Source of the DNA: Diadema setosum | Taxonomy: Eukaryota; Echinodermata; Echinoidea; Diadematoida; Diadematidae | Assembly: GCF_964275005.1 (NCBI RefSeq) | Contig: NC_092705.1 | Coordinates: 11,719,912 to 11,783,911, forward strand | Direction of reading: 5' to 3' | DNA: 64,000 bases | Part shown: positions 1 to 13,600 of the stretch, piece by piece | Layout: each line of letters opens with the position of its first letter | Numbering within the stretch: position 1 is the stretch's first letter | Notes under the pieces: model-generated | What the model saw: only the letters and a program-made list of their open reading frames with translations | The model's database searches: none | Told to the model about the DNA's origin: nothing | Position numbers and translations under genes: made by a program

Positions 1-404
1 TATTTAGCGCGAGAGGTAATTGTTCTTGGGGATGATTGTCCTGATATGGCTAAAATCATATACATCTGGGTTGCAAGCCAGAATACTTGGTATGTATCAC
101 GAGCCACGGATATTCATGATTCTCCAGTGCAGCTAGAGGATGAGAGAAGATTTGGGAAAGATTTATCAGTGAATGGGGAATGTACAGTAATGAGAGGTAA
201 ATGATACAAGTGTGACATTAACTGCCTGTCTTCAGCCTGAGGTATGTGGTAGTTTATTTGTGTACTTTGATAGTGCCACATTCATCTATGATAATGAAAG
301 TGTGATGGAAAAAACACATCAGCAACCTAAAGTCACAAGATGATGAAGTCTCATTAAAATATTTTGTGTCCATTATGTGTAGCTACTTTGTCGGTTATTT
401 GCAG
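1..404. other. Unassigned left edge, probably intronic
   Basis: No convincing exon, repeat or RNA gene was recognised here. The stretch directly precedes an acceptor at 403-404 that opens a candidate SCHIP1 exon, so it is most simply intron sequence of that gene, whose 5' part lies outside the window. Confidence 0.4.
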
Positions 405-3203
405 GAGCGTGTACAGTACAAACTGCAAATAGCAAAAGTAATAATAACAACAATGAAGTACAAGGCACGAAGGTATGTTACTTGTGCATGAATATTCAAG
501 ACTGCAGTACTGTTATTATGATAAGGAGACAAAGGTTTTCTTTGTGCTTGACTTGTGTACTGATATCTATTTGTGGCAAACTGCTGAATGCATAAGTACA
601 ATATCTGGCTATTTGTAAACTATCTAAACAGGCCCAGGTGTCTGGACTTGGGGACTTTCCGACTAGCCTCCTCGGAAAGCGGTTCCAGTACAAAGCTCTC
701 AGCAGGATGTCCATCAGTAAACTCCAAATCATCGTCAACGACCTCCACTCACAAATAGAAAGTGAGTCCTGCACACATGCTCATCATTCGGTGTAGTGTT
801 TGCGTTTGTCTCCTCAAATCAGCCGGTAGCACGTCTCCCTCCCAATCCATACGACCCGGTTCGGTTCCCGAGTTTAGCTGAGCAACTTTTGTGTGTAATC
901 ATACTGTCCCCTCTAGTAAGAGGCGAAACACTGTCCCCCGAATGGGACATAAAATGGAAGTCCCGTGTGTGAGAGAGAGAGTCACAACTCAAGCACATAA
1001 AATGTTCTGCCTCATTCATTTATCACAAAGAGCGGGATTTACAACCTAGTGAAATTGTCCTGCTTCACATACAAATGAACCCCATGGAAAACCAGCTAGT
1101 GCAGCTGAATATGTAGGCTAACCGGCCATCTTCTCTGATGAAAAAGGAAATAAACAAACAGGCAATTGTACAAAGATTCGGAAAGGACGTATGTTAAGGC
1201 AAGATAAAGATATTGAAAAACAAACATGACTACCTACCACAACAAAGTTTGCAATATTTTTATTGCTTACGGTCAAAATACCAACACAAATTTGCACTAA
1301 CTGTGTTTATATGCCAAACAAATGTTCATCATATTGTATTTTAATTGTCTCAAGAATTAAAAAGAGGTTTTTGATGTAAATGACATGTGATTTCTGATCT
1401 GTGTTTGAGGAAATCCACAAAACTATATGACAAAATCAGCCAAAAAGTCACATTACATATCTGGACTAGAAACAGGAATCACCCTATATAGCTGATGCAT
1501 TGGTAGGTTGTTGATCCATTGTTTTAATTTGAACTTGTTATAGTACACTCATTTCTCAGACTGATTAAGAACTTAGGCATCACAAAAGTACAGTTTGTAC
1601 ATTGTAAGTCTGTAACTCATAGGTGTAGTCCACAATGTGTTTCACATGCCTGGCATAAGAACTCCCAATGAGCCATAAGTTGTGTCTTTCATCTCCCTTC
1701 CTCAGGGCTGAATGAAGAGCTGGTGCAGTGTCTCCTGGCAAGGGACTCCTACAAGAGGGAACAGGAGTCGAGACTGATTGACATAGAGGACCTCAATAGG
1801 TGGATTCGCATGAGTGAGTCAGGGGGCCCAGCTGACCCCAGGCTGGGACGCATCGATGTTAAGCCTCAGAACACCAGAGGTTGCATCACGGATTGTGCCT
1901 CTGGTTGTTCAAGGATTAATTGTCCCTAAAAACGTAAAATGGGCTTACCTGCAAAATTACATCCAAATTGGGTCTCTCTTTTGTCAGGGTCAAACTATTA
2001 TGTTGAGTTCAATTTTACATTGTCAAAAAAATACCTACACCAAAATTCCATTTTGTTAGTAAATAAGTTCTGATTTTGGCATACATTTGAGGAAATTCTA
2101 CCAATAATTTTTGAAAAACAAGTGGCAAAGTGATGTCAAATACAGATTTTGTGACATTTCTGGTAAATCAAAACAAAAACAATAATAAATGGAATATTTC
2201 ATGACTTTTTTGGAAACGCACACATTACTAACATCATATCGGAATGGAATTGATACTAATCTTTAATCGCATGAAGCTGCCATATGATATATAATTTTGA
2301 TACTTTCTTATTCTGATTTCTTTTTCTAATTTAACATAAAGAATTATTTTAGATAAACATATGCTTGTTTGACTTGATTATTTTTAGTTAGTCTGTACCA
2401 ATGCTTTGACTTTGTGTTGAGTGTATTCAGAAATTTGCAGTGCACATCATTGCACACTGCACATTTTACATACTTACGACGAAATTTGATGGCTACAAAT
2501 ACTTTGTGTAATGCAATTTTTTCAGTACTCTCTATTAATGCAAAATTCTTGCTTTATATCATGATCTGCTTCTGCAGAAGCTTTTTTTTTTTTTTTTTGA
2601 CAACCACATTTTTTCTTTTAATACATACAGTTGTAGCCATAGTCATTAAGTTGTCTGCCCAGGCCATGTTCAACATTTTCAAAGCATTGTGTTCATGTAT
2701 CTGTAAATTTATATTTAGTCAATACACAGTGTATATAATCCATAATCTATGTTTTATTGTCAATCTTTATTATGTATACCTCTGAAATTTTGAAGTTTAT
2801 AATGAATGAAGTTTTCATCTCATTATCTGTATCAGTCTCATTGTGTATTAAACATGCATGTCATTTCTGCACGCTTATTATTGCACCACGTACAATACCT
2901 CTGACAGAATTATTCCCAAACGATTTTTTTGCTTGTTGCACAATGTGTGGTCAACAAAGAATATGCAGATCATGACGTTTCATGTGCCACTGCAACACTT
3001 TGTCAGATGACGCGTTGACATTGTAAGAGGGGGTATAATACCCTGTGCCTGGGATCAGTGTCAACGCATAACTTGACAAAGCATTGCAATGGCGGATGGA
3101 ACATTGTGATCTTCATATTTCTTGTTGAATGCATATTGCAAGACAGGTGTAAAATTATGAGCGAGTGATTGCTGTTTCTGCAATGAGTAACATATTAGCC
3201 TTG

Positions 3204-3240
<37 letters not shown>

Positions 3241-6200
3241 CAAAAGATTATAGCACCTCCCTCATCATTGTCGAATTGTACGTGTTTGATAGCATGGCAT
3301 TTACTGTATGTACAAGAGAAATTTCACATTACTCATTTGTGTGTTTGTTTGTTTGTTTGTTTTTCCCCCTTTTGTTCCTTCCTCCTCTCGTGTTTCTTTT
3401 GATCATCCCACGATGTTTGTTCCGTGACGACTTGTTGGGACTTGGATACGATATCTATATCCCTTTACCTGCATGTCTCCCGAAATCACCCCCAAATCGT
3501 CACAACTACGCTGCCTGGTTTATTGGAATCACTTGTGTTGATTTTTGGCAATTCATGGGGGAAAAAAATGATGTGATTCATTTGGGGAGTGGGGTCGTCT
3601 CATTTTTTCTCTCGCACTTGTGTAATCAACCAAAAGGATTTGATCTAGAAATCTAAAAGTAAACAAAACAAACAAAGACACAAACTTTGAAGGACGGATT
3701 GAAGGAATGACAACTTTTCCTGTACTTTCCAAGGAGTTTTTGATAATTGGTAGGAGGTCCTTAGACTCTCCCATGCCCCCTCCATTTTTAAGAACATATA
3801 TACGCGGTGCTTCACACTTTACACAATTTGCCTTTGCATTTTACTCTGTAGTAATCATTTAGAATGATGAAGCTTTTCCCTAGCTATATTACCTATAAAG
3901 ATGTTTGATTTCAAGCTTTGTTATGAAACTTGTAATTGCATGTACATTGACAATCTATGAAGGGACAATACAATTGAATATTACTCTAGATCAAAACATT
4001 GGCTCTCTTATTTGCACTCAATTGTATCTCATGTCATTGTGGTACCAAATACTTACTTTATGCAAAGAGAAATTAAATTTGACATACACAGATTGATCTG
4101 TTCAATATTTTCATAACTCCTAAATTCTTCACATCACATTCATGGTCGATCCCAAATAATGCACGTAGCTAGCCAGCAAGTCAATAAAGGTTGGTAGAAG
4201 CCTAAATCTCCTATAATTGTATGATTTCCCCAACTGATGAAAGTTTTCTGCATCAATGCACATATCTATTCTTGAAACTAACGATTGCTTATATTATGTG
4301 CATCTTCATTATCATGTAATTGCACACACAATGTAGAAGGGAAATTATAGGGCTGGTGTAGGGGAGATGCGTAAATCACCTGTCTTTTCCTGTGTTTCAT
4401 GCGATACTCTTTTCAAATGGAGCTTACAGACTCTTGGCAAAATATATGTAGTGCCGTTAATCCAAGACATTTTGGCCCGAATTCACGAAGGTGGTACAAA
4501 TGAAACCATGGTTTAAACCATGGACAAAAACCATGGAGCGCCAAGTGTCACATGGAATATTTCGTTAAGAAATCAGTCATTTCGTCGATGAAATGATTAT
4601 TTTTTAACGAAATGACAACATTTTGTAACTAAATGAACATTTCGTCCATGAAATGATAATTTCGTTAACGAAACGGTCATTTTGTCGACGAAATGACCAA
4701 TTTCGTAAAGAAATATTCCGTGTGACACTTGGCGCTCCATGGTTTTTGTCCATGGTTTAAACCATGGTTTCTTTTGTACCACCTTCGTGAATTCGGGCCT
4801 TTATGTGTAAAGTGCTTGTGCCCCAGGGGGGCCTTCTTTTTGCATGATTGGTCATCATCAGCCAAAAAGGGGGAGTCCCCATTAATCTTGAAAGCTGTCT
4901 GGCTCCACCAAGATGGCTGACATGGCTGGAAGCTATACCACTGTGTCTGACTGTCTGGTAGTTTCTGTGGGTTGGTTGCATGTCTTCTGCAGGGTGGTAC
5001 CGTATTTCCTGAGAGGTTGTGGAATTTCTTTGGACGTTGCACAACCATGTATGTTTTAGGGAGTGGGGTTAAAATTATCACAGATGTGTGATGTTATCAT
5101 ACAAAAAAAAAAGGGAGAAAATTTGGTTTATTTGCATACCTCTTGTGAGTTTCCATGAACCCAATTCTCTGTGTGAACCTGCTCAGGCTAATTTCTGACG
5201 GGGAGGGTTGTTGGGCATCTTTATTCCTTTACTCCATTACCGATATTCTTAAATGTCAGCAGTTCTCATGAAGAAGTGCTGTTTTGGTACTCTCGGTGAA
5301 GGATTCACACTGTTTCTGTTCTTTTATTACCTGTCATCCATGTTCAGGTTAGAAATACCAGGAGGACACAGAAAGAGGTCTGTGCAGGGTGTGATTATTT
5401 GAGAAGTATAGATGCAAAAATCATTGGTCACATTCATCATTATATATATACAAAAATTGTTTGAACTTTAACCCTTCATGTACCCAAGCACTTGGCTTAT
5501 TACTTGCCAAGCACTTAAAGGGAAGGTAAACCTAAAGAGCAATGTGGATTGAGTGAAAGCAGCAACATTAGTAGAACACATCAGTGAAAGTTTGAGGAAA
5601 ATCGGACAATCGATGCAAAAGTTATGAATTTTTAAAGTTTTGGTGTTGGAACCGCTGGATGAGGAGACTACTAGAGGATATGACGTATGAGTGGACAACA
5701 ATACAAAGAAAATATAAAGGATATTCAACAAAAATTCACTTTTCTAGAATTATGAAAGAGCAGTGGACCAACCGCTTTCAGAAAGCAGGGGGAATAATTG
5801 CTACCCTTAACATATGTCAATATCAAGTTGATGGAATTTGTAATTTTCATGAAAAATGGATTTTTGTAATATTTTCTTTATATTTTCTTGATATTGTAGT
5901 CCACTCATACGTCATAACCTCTAGTAGTCTCCCCATCCAGCGGTTCCAACACCAAAACTGTAAAAATTCATAACTTTTGCATCGATTGTCCGATTTTCTT
6001 CAAACTTTCACTGATGTGTTCTACTAATGTTGCTGCTTTCACTTAATCCACATTGTTCTTGGGGTTTATCTTCCCTTTAATATCAGCATTTAGCACCCCA
6101 CGCAGGCATAAGTGTAACTGAGCACCTCAATCCAATAGGAAGGCCGTGCTGGCGTAATTTAGATTAGGGGGATTAGGATATCTCTGCTCATCAACAATTA

Positions 6201-9200
6201 GTTTCCAGATGTACATTGTATGTGCAAATTGACAAACAAAGCACACTAAAGGGTTTGAGAAATCATGGACTTGGACCTTTTCCATATAGTTATGTGATAT
6301 CCCTGTGATCAGTAATACACACATTGGTTACTGTGTTGTAAGTGGCATTTCGATAGACACAATTTCTACTAACATCACTTAATATGCATGTTTTATAGCA
6401 TGTTTGCTTTATGCTGGAAATACCATACCAGGAATTTAACCATGTAGTCTTGAATGCATTAAATTAAACTTTGCACAGCATGAAATCATCCGGATACATA
6501 TTAATCCCACTGCAAAACACAATGTAAGCATCCAAGAAATGTCATGATTTATGCAAAAAAATGAAGGTCTTGTTGCCCAAATAGTTTAGTGTAAAATCAA
6601 ATATTGGAATCAAACATACGGGCTGTAACTTCAATTTTCATGGAATGAGGATACTGCATTTATGACTAATCATTTGATTGAAAAGGCCCATATGAAAAAA
6701 TCAAAACAACACTAAATAAAGCTGTTGATTTTCAGATTTTGGAACTTTGAAGTTATATTTGAGGAGACCAACAATACCCTTGTGGAAAAACAAGAACAAA
6801 AATAATGAATCAACAATACTAAATGTCTCTGCTAGATTCTTAATTTCAGAATTTTTTCTTTCTTATTCCCCCCCCCCCCACCCCCCTTGGGGTCAGATCA
6901 ACTCCTGTCGATGCGCTATCTTGGTGGTCAGCTGTGCCCTCTGTCTCTAAAACAGGGCAGGTCAAATCTTTGCTGATATTGGAAGTAGCAAATCTATCAT
7001 ACTTTTTGGGAAGGCACATTGAGAAGTATTCACATGAAGTCGTAAACCATATGTAAATAATGATACTACACTATAACAATAATGTCATTAGCCTTCAAAG
7101 TCAATTACAAGAGTAGTAGAGTCTTTTTCATTGATTTCACATCAGTTTTTTTTTTTACACTATCAGTGTCTGTCTTTGACCTGCCCTGTAATGCAATTTG
7201 CATTTATCTATCATTTTAGTGGAATCAAGACTTGAACTATGTAACCATACATAATCGATTAATTCTACTTCTTGTTGGAAACGTATTTGGCATGAAGGAA
7301 TGTTTGAGAAAGGGGCAAAAGTACAACCATAGCTGGACATACATACCAATAGCTTTCTATTTTGAATTTTGGGTTGTTTTGAGTCACCCAATGCTTGAAT
7401 GGTATGCATGAAGACTTTTATGTTCCAGTTGCTCCCTTGTGGGAACATTTTGTGCTATTTTTTGACAGGATACTGCGACAACACTGAAGTAGCAAAATTC
7501 ATGTACAATTCACATCTAAATGTTAAGCAGCAAGTAGTTAAAGTATATCTGTTGATATGTAATCAAGATGCATCTGCTAAATTTCACAGGATGATACATA
7601 TATACGTCCCAATACATTCTTTGAAGGAATTGTGGAATGTCAACAGAGCTGCATTATGGTCCCCTTGCAATGTTCCTACCACAGTATCGTGTCTCGCTGT
7701 CTTCGAGGAGAATAAAACCCAAATATATAATTTATGTGGATTGAGGGCATGCAGCAATATTAGCAGAACACATCAGCAAAGTTTGAGGGAAATCAGACGA
7801 TTCGTTCAAAAGTTATAAATTTGTAAAGATTTTGTGCAGCCATTGCTGGATGAGAAGACTACATACTTTTCATGTCAATGGATAACATTAAACAGAAATA
7901 TTTTTACAAAAATCAGTGTATTTTCATCATGAATAATCACTTTGCTTACACATTTTACTTCTTTCAGAAAGCAAGGAGGAATATTTTTTCCCTAAACATA
8001 CATTTTTTGTCAGTGGCAAGTCGAGGAAATTTGTACCTCTCATTGAAAATGAAATTTAGTAGAATTCTCTTTATTTGTGACCGTGCACCTCAAAACGAAC
8101 ATAAAGTCGCACACACTGATTTTGCGTGAGGACTGAAAATAAGTGAAATTGGTCAACCTAGCCGAACTTGATTTTTTTTATTTTCTGAAAGAGCGGGTCT
8201 TCTATTACATTATGCTAAAATTTGCTATCATAAAACGGGCAGGAAAGTGTGTTTTTTTAGCAGTTTATCTCGAACATTTTTGGTAGAATAGTGTGATTAG
8301 GTGTGTCTTTAGAATCCCTTTTTCATTTCTGAAAAACCTTGTCCACACTCTTCACTTTCAACTCTAATAACTTTTGAAAAGATAGTGCTACTGCTTTGAA
8401 AGTTGGAATTAATTATGTACAGAATGTGTTAATGAGGCATGCTTAATTTCAGTGTAATCTGATAATCCCTTCATTGTTGTTACTCTGGTGGTTTACTTCC
8501 TGTTTTTTGTCCCATTCGTCGCACAGCCAGCACGGTTTGGTAAAGATTAAGCGCTTGAATAGACACTGTACTTCAGAGCCTCTTTTCTCAGTTCACACTT
8601 TTCCTGAGTTTGTGCTTTCTTCCAACATTTAGATAGGTTAGGAGAGGTCCATTTGATTTGAGTTATACATCATTTTAAAGCTTAAAGTCTGCTCTTTCAG
8701 AATATGGTCTTAACTAAAAATTCATGTCTGGTGACTTTTTGTTTGTTTTGAGGTGCAGGGTCACATATATGTATTTGTGACCCGCTACAACAAAAGGATC
8801 CTAAAGTCGCTGACGGGCGAGCCAAGCATGGCCCAGAAAAATGCTATTTTCAGGCCTTTCCGTTGATCATTTAGCTTCGAAATTTCGGCAGATGATAGAA
8901 GATACATTAGACTACAAAATTATGTAAAAACAGAAATCCGAACGTTTTGACAGATTTTGGTGATCTGACTTCAAACTCGATTTTCTCGGCTCACCCGTCA
9001 GCGACTTTAGGATCCTTTTGTTGTAGCGGGTCACATTTTCTTTTTATTGTTATTCATACATGACATCACAAACTGTAGCAGCGATAGCATCACCAAAACT
9101 TTAGGTATTCATAACTTTTCAATGGATTGTCTGATTTTCTTCAAACTTCACTGATATGTTCTACTATCACTGTATGCTCTCAATCCACATGTATGTATTT

Positions 9201-10691
9201 GGGTCTCATTCCCCTTTAATCTCAAGGAGTGTCTTTATATGTGGGCTTCATTGCTTTTCACTGTACATGCATTCTGCTTTAGCTGTCACCTTCGCATTTG
9301 GTGTTCACCTCTTCCAATATCCTTGCAATCTTTTTCGAAGCATGTCCATGTACAACTATGTCTACACCATTATGAACAGCTACTGCTGTGTGTACAGTGT
9401 TTGTATGTGTTGGAGGGAAGGCAGTTATGTAAGTCAGTAAAAGCAACCCACAATCTTTCTATGTCAAACTTGGGCAAAATGAGCAAAGTCTGTCTCGCAA
9501 TTCAGTAACTCTTTTTGATCCTCTTTCACATAAATTGTGTGTATTTTTTATTATGGCGGAAGCTTTACTCGGGGAGGGCCAGAACTGTGGTGTTATCCGT
9601 GGACACGTTATGCCACTGATCAAAGGCTTGAGTGTCAGTGTTATGCACATCAAGAAACACTGCTTGGTTCATATGTGGGTTTGTGTACTTTTGTTTCAGA
9701 GCGTTCAATGGCAATATTCATATGGACCATAATGTCTGAAACTATTCCATAATAACAAGAAATGTGGAAATAGCATGTGGAAATAATTTAGATTTAGTTT
9801 GTAGATATACTGAATGTCTTGATTTGATGGTTGAAGTGGGATCAACACATAAATGTGTTGGTTCATCTCCCTGGTCAGTCTTCTCACTTTGGTATACAAG
9901 AAAATTGACATTCATCTATAGGTTTTAAAAACCCTGTTAACTTTGTGTAGTTTAGGGCAACTTCCTTTTGGAAAAAAACAACAACAGTGATATTCCATTT
10001 TTTTTTTCTTTATAATGATATCCATTTTTTAAAAATAAAAATCTGGGTCCAACTATGCAGATTGATGTACTTGTGTATTGTAGTCTGTATGGTATTATTA
10101 GTGTCATGTCCTTTCATGTGCTAGCAGCAGTGTGTATTGTACCGGTATGTGTTCTCATGCTGACATTTTGCTTTAGATATCAGGATCTTGTGTGATAATA
10201 TTATGCTCCTTGACATCACATAGACATTGACTGTCAATTTCCCTTTTCTCTGCAATGTGTGAATTATTCAATCTGGATTAACCAATTTCCGATTTCTTCT
10301 GGTCCCATGTCCTCCTACCACTCTACGCCTCTCGTCTGCAGACTTACAGCAGAACAACAACAGCACGCTCATCAGCAAAGAGTCGCTCGGGGAAGACGGC
10401 CGTAAACAGCGCCACCAGTACGAGGCCCTCCTGCGGCTGCTGGGCAACACCCTGCCGGCGTCGGGCAAGAAGTGCTTTTGCGGGGTCAGCCGCAGCTCCT
10501 CGGTCGTGTCCAACCGCTCCGCGTCCAGCCCCGAGCCGGACACCATCGGGGTGCGGCCCCCGCCCCTGAGCCCCATCAGCCCTGGATCCTGCCGGTCCGA
10601 GTCCACCGTGAACAGCCTGACGGAGAGCCACGCTTCCAGCCCCGAGATGACGTGGGTGCGGCAGGCCATCGTCCGCTACTGGCACAATTGA
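405..10691 (+). CDS. SCHIP1: Schwannomin-interacting protein 1-like, C-terminal part (4 exons)
   Basis: Exons are 405-472, 632-761, 1706-1813 and 10342-10691, each bounded by AG and GT, with compatible phases (0, 1, 1) and one open frame ending at TGA 10689-10691. Exons 2 and 3 read KLQIIVNDLHSQIE then RLNEELVQ, and further on RLIDIEDL. This matches from memory the conserved C-terminal coiled coil of SCHIP1 (human ends near NDLHSQIESLNEELVQ and DIEDL). The family binds schwannomin/merlin and ankyrin at the cell cortex and axon initial segment. Exon 1 is Asn-rich and less certain. The last exon (about 115 residues) is Ser/Pro-rich, far richer in G+C than its surroundings, and has no human counterpart that I recall. 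If the donor at 1814 (GTGAGT) is not used, exon 3 instead runs to a stop at 1927-1929, giving a shorter alternative C-terminus. The 5' part of the gene is outside the window. Identity of exons 2-3 is strong; inclusion of the last exon rests on splice phase and coding character. Confidence 0.8.
2936..3145. repeat. Imperfect inverted repeat, MITE-like
   Basis: The arm at about 2936-3030 (including TTTGTCAGATGACGCGTTGA) is the imperfect reverse complement of about 3055-3145 (TCAACGCATAACTTGACAAA), around a short G-rich centre. No transposase is present. It could be a small foldback element or a decayed MITE. Confidence 0.6.
4474..4799. mobile_element. MITE with about 79-bp terminal inverted repeats (GGCCCGAATTCACGAAGG)
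   Basis: The left end GGCCCGAATTCACGAAGG is the exact reverse complement of the right end. The match continues for about 79 bases through CCATGGTTTAAACCATGG palindromes. The interior is a run of short palindromes such as ATTTCGTTAACGAAA and CATTTCGTCGACGAAATG. TTT flanks both sides and may be the target duplication. It is non-coding. Confidence 0.85.
5519..6076. mobile_element. TTAA-flanked foldback MITE, copy 1
   Basis: TTAA lies at 5515-5518 and 6077-6080. The ends begin AGGGAAG. The arms are about 180 bases, containing GAAAGCAGCAACATTAGTAG and TTGGAACCGCTGGATGAGGA. The TTAA target fits the piggyBac/Kolobok style. A near-identical copy lies in the opposite orientation at 18722-19288. An open frame through the arm and centre is shared by both copies only because the element is. 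Confidence 0.85.
8077..8764. mobile_element. Inverted-repeat element, GTGACC...GGTCAC type A
   Basis: The left end GTGACCGTGCACCTCAAAAC pairs with the right end GTTTTGAGGTGCAGGGTCAC. The 688-bp interior has no recognisable coding sequence. It is nested in the diverged TTAA element. Confidence 0.75.
8777..9034. mobile_element. Inverted-repeat element, GTGACCCGCTACAACAAAAG type B, copy 1
   Basis: The left end GTGACCCGCTACAACAAAAG and the following GATCCTAAAGTCGCTGACGG are exactly repeated in reverse complement at the right end. This gives perfect arms of about 40 bases in a 258-bp element. It abuts the type A element. A longer relative is at 26226-26986. Confidence 0.85.
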
Positions 10692-13600
10692 CCTGGTCCA
10701 TATCACCCCAAAATTCCTCCCTCTCTCTCTCTCTCTATGTCTATCTCTCACGAACACAGACATAAACACACAGATAAAATCACTGTACACTTGTATTTAC
10801 AACATCATGACCTCTGTAACATCACATTCTCATATTCAAACAGTCTTTTTTTCACACCTTCTGAAGCACACCTAATAGATCTGTTACCTTGTAGGGCTTT
10901 GCTGCACGTTGTATGTGTAAGGCTTATGAAAATATTCTCCCTGCCATTAACACTGAAGGCAAAGTGTCTACCATGTCTCTCTAACATTATTAATCATATC
11001 TTGCCCAAGTTCAAAAATTTTTGTTCTGTTTTTACTGACAACAAGCTATGTTGTTTTTTTTTTCTGGAGTCCATCTTTGGGGGAGAGTGGGAATCACCAT
11101 GGTTGCCGATGTGCTTAATCAATGCTGTCAGTGCTAAGATCCAAGTATGATTTCATGTGATAGGGTAACAATCTGTCCAATCTTCACTGTTGTAGGTGCT
11201 ATTATTTTCACATTATGTTTCCTGTAAAAGCTACAGTTGTGAGTAAGTCATGCAGACAGGTACATGTACGTGTAAGTGAAATCTAGGCTACACATGTAAA
11301 GTGCATTCAATCAATACGACTATCAAATTGGACCGAGGGAGAGAGAGAGAGCGAGAGAGAGAGAGAGAGATGAATATTTTGGGAAGTGAAGATATGTCAA
11401 ATATTTGAATCGAAAAAACCCACACAAATTACGAAATTTTATCTTCTGAGATGTAAAGGTTGCTCTTTATATTGTACACAATGTGTCCTCATGAAGGATC
11501 ACAAAACTAGGCAACTTAACTCTGAAACTTCTCACATTAAGTATTGCATATCGAAACACATGCTGTATAAAGAGAGACATATATTTGTAAAATGTTAGTA
11601 TTTATTCATCTGATATTAATATGTATTCACGAATAATCTCTTTCCTGAATGTCAAACATGATTTTGCTCTTTTTACTAGAGTGAAGACAATGTTGAAACC
11701 GATATCAATGAGATGTTTAATAGGTAATGCTGCATGAACATGGTATAGGTTAACCTTTTTAGGCTTGTTTCTGGTACAAATGGGCTAGGGGGTAGGAAAA
11801 AAATATGTGTTAAAATGTAATGGTCTCCAATGGGTTAAATTTGATTTTTATTGTATCCAGATGTCTTGTATACAGTATAAATTGGACACGAATAGTGTTT
11901 TTGTGTGCTACAGTGTGACTTGGAATGGTTCAAATCCAAGTATGAATTTTGAAATGTACGAGTGTACAATACTGTGTTGCGTTAAGTGTGCAGAGCATCA
12001 AACGAAATCATGTCTTAAATCTTTTCTATTGAGCCAAGCTGCGATTGTAAAATATAGATATGAAACAAAAATCCAGTTGATAGAATCCAGCGAAAAATTG
12101 TCCTTGGCAGCAGAAGAAGGGAAAAATGAAGTAGTCAATTATGAGCATACCTGATTCTAATGGCAGGGCTACAGGGTGAATGAACTTGTTTCTAATTACA
12201 TCTATGGGTGCGTTCAGCGCTCTCCCAAAAGTGTACCATACCCGCGCCAGTGGAGCACTCAAATGCGCTTTAAGTGTACAACATACATGTACCATATCGT
12301 ACTATGGTGAGCCAAAAATGGACCACTTCCCAATATGCTCCAAAAGTATACCATAAATGTACCAGAAGTTGGCATGAAAGAATGCGCATAACATACGCAT
12401 ACGTCATAATGCAAAGAGTTCATTCCTCTGTTCAGGACATCTAAAAGTAGCTTTAATGGGCCCACCCGATGAATGACTCTGGATGCTACAAAATACGTGA
12501 CCCCTTTTTAAAGTAACTCATGAGGTACGCTTTGTCTACCGGGTGCTTGAATGCTCAAAATCTGGCATAGTATGGTACAGTATTGGATCGGTTCACTTTG
12601 GTTGGCTTTTGAGCACTCGAACGCTGCCTACTTGTATGTGACTTAACCCATAAAATGCCATTCTGTGAACATGAAATAGTTTGCTATTTTGAACATTAGA
12701 AAATCTATGCACTCTGCATAACTTTAGTGGGAAAAAGACTAAACAAACATGCAAGTATATTTGGGGATACATGTACTACAACAGGCACAAGAAATCTATA
12801 ATCTACAAAATCATGAACAAGCACAGTTCATGAAATTGGCCAAGTGCAAAATATGAATCATGCAAAAGCTTTCACTTTTATGGTGTTTAATTATAAAGTA
12901 TGATAAATGTTCAAAGCTTTCAAAAAAATGTGCTTTTGGGGTTTCAAATGAAGTCTACAAAATTCAAGAATGGGCAATTTTATGCGAACCATGTGCAGGT
13001 AAACTCAAGTAATACCATTGATTTTTGCCCATATGCAATGATGCATTGCTGCCAAATCTACATCTGTTGACTGTTTAAACCTGTTTGAAATGTCATTGTT
13101 GATGATCCTTCATCGATCATTTTGATCATAGTTTGCCAATAAGCATAATCCACCTTGCCGTGCTGTGCATTGTTTGTGGTTTTGAAAACCATGCTGCTGT
13201 AGAGATGTCAATAGACTTTACAACTTGTAATAGTACAGGTGACTGGTCTGTCAGTATATCATTCAATAATTGTGCTAACAGTTGAGTCTGCTCTTCTTCA
13301 CAGCATTAAGACAGTCACGGTTACAGGTGTGCCGTCATTGCTTTTCCTCTAGTTAACCCGTCAAGGACAAACTGATTTTGCTATAACTCGCATTTTCCAT
13401 AGATACCTGCCGAGTATACTTGAGACTAGTATTCTACGGGTTATTTCATCAGTGTGAAAACTAAACACTAGACAATGGTGAATCATCAACTCTCGTTTCA
13501 GCATTTTCGTCCCCACATGATGGAGTTTTGTTTTGGCAAGCCACAGCACGTCCTTTCATGCACAGTGGCACATCTGTACAGTGGCTGGCATCTGCAGCAT

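Larger units (their letters stand above)
7704..9215. mobile_element. Diverged TTAA-type foldback element carrying two nested insertions
   Basis: The arms near 7704-7860 and 9085-9215 match the arms of the 5519-6076 element (for example AGAACACATCAGCAAAGTTT on the left). TTAA is at 9216-9219. Elements at 8077-8764 and 8777-9034 sit between the arms, so this is the oldest of the three. Confidence 0.65.
1814..10341 (+). other. Long last intron of the SCHIP1-like gene, rich in repeats
   Basis: The 8.5-kb intron lies between a GTGAGT donor and a TCTGCAG acceptor. It holds several inverted-repeat elements listed separately, a poly(A) run near 3208-3237 and a C-rich run near 6870-6887. No further exon was recognised. 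Short open frames here overlap repeats or are AT-rich and look fortuitous. Confidence 0.5.

Noticed and set aside
5659-5973. Open frame almost identical to one at 18874-19179 on the other strand
   Set aside because: Both lie within copies of the same TTAA foldback element, including its non-coding arms; the identity reflects the repeat, not protein conservation.
10268-10790. Overlapping minus-strand frames opposite the last SCHIP1 exon
   Set aside because: They are antisense shadows of a GC-rich coding exon whose plus-strand frame fits the splice phase.
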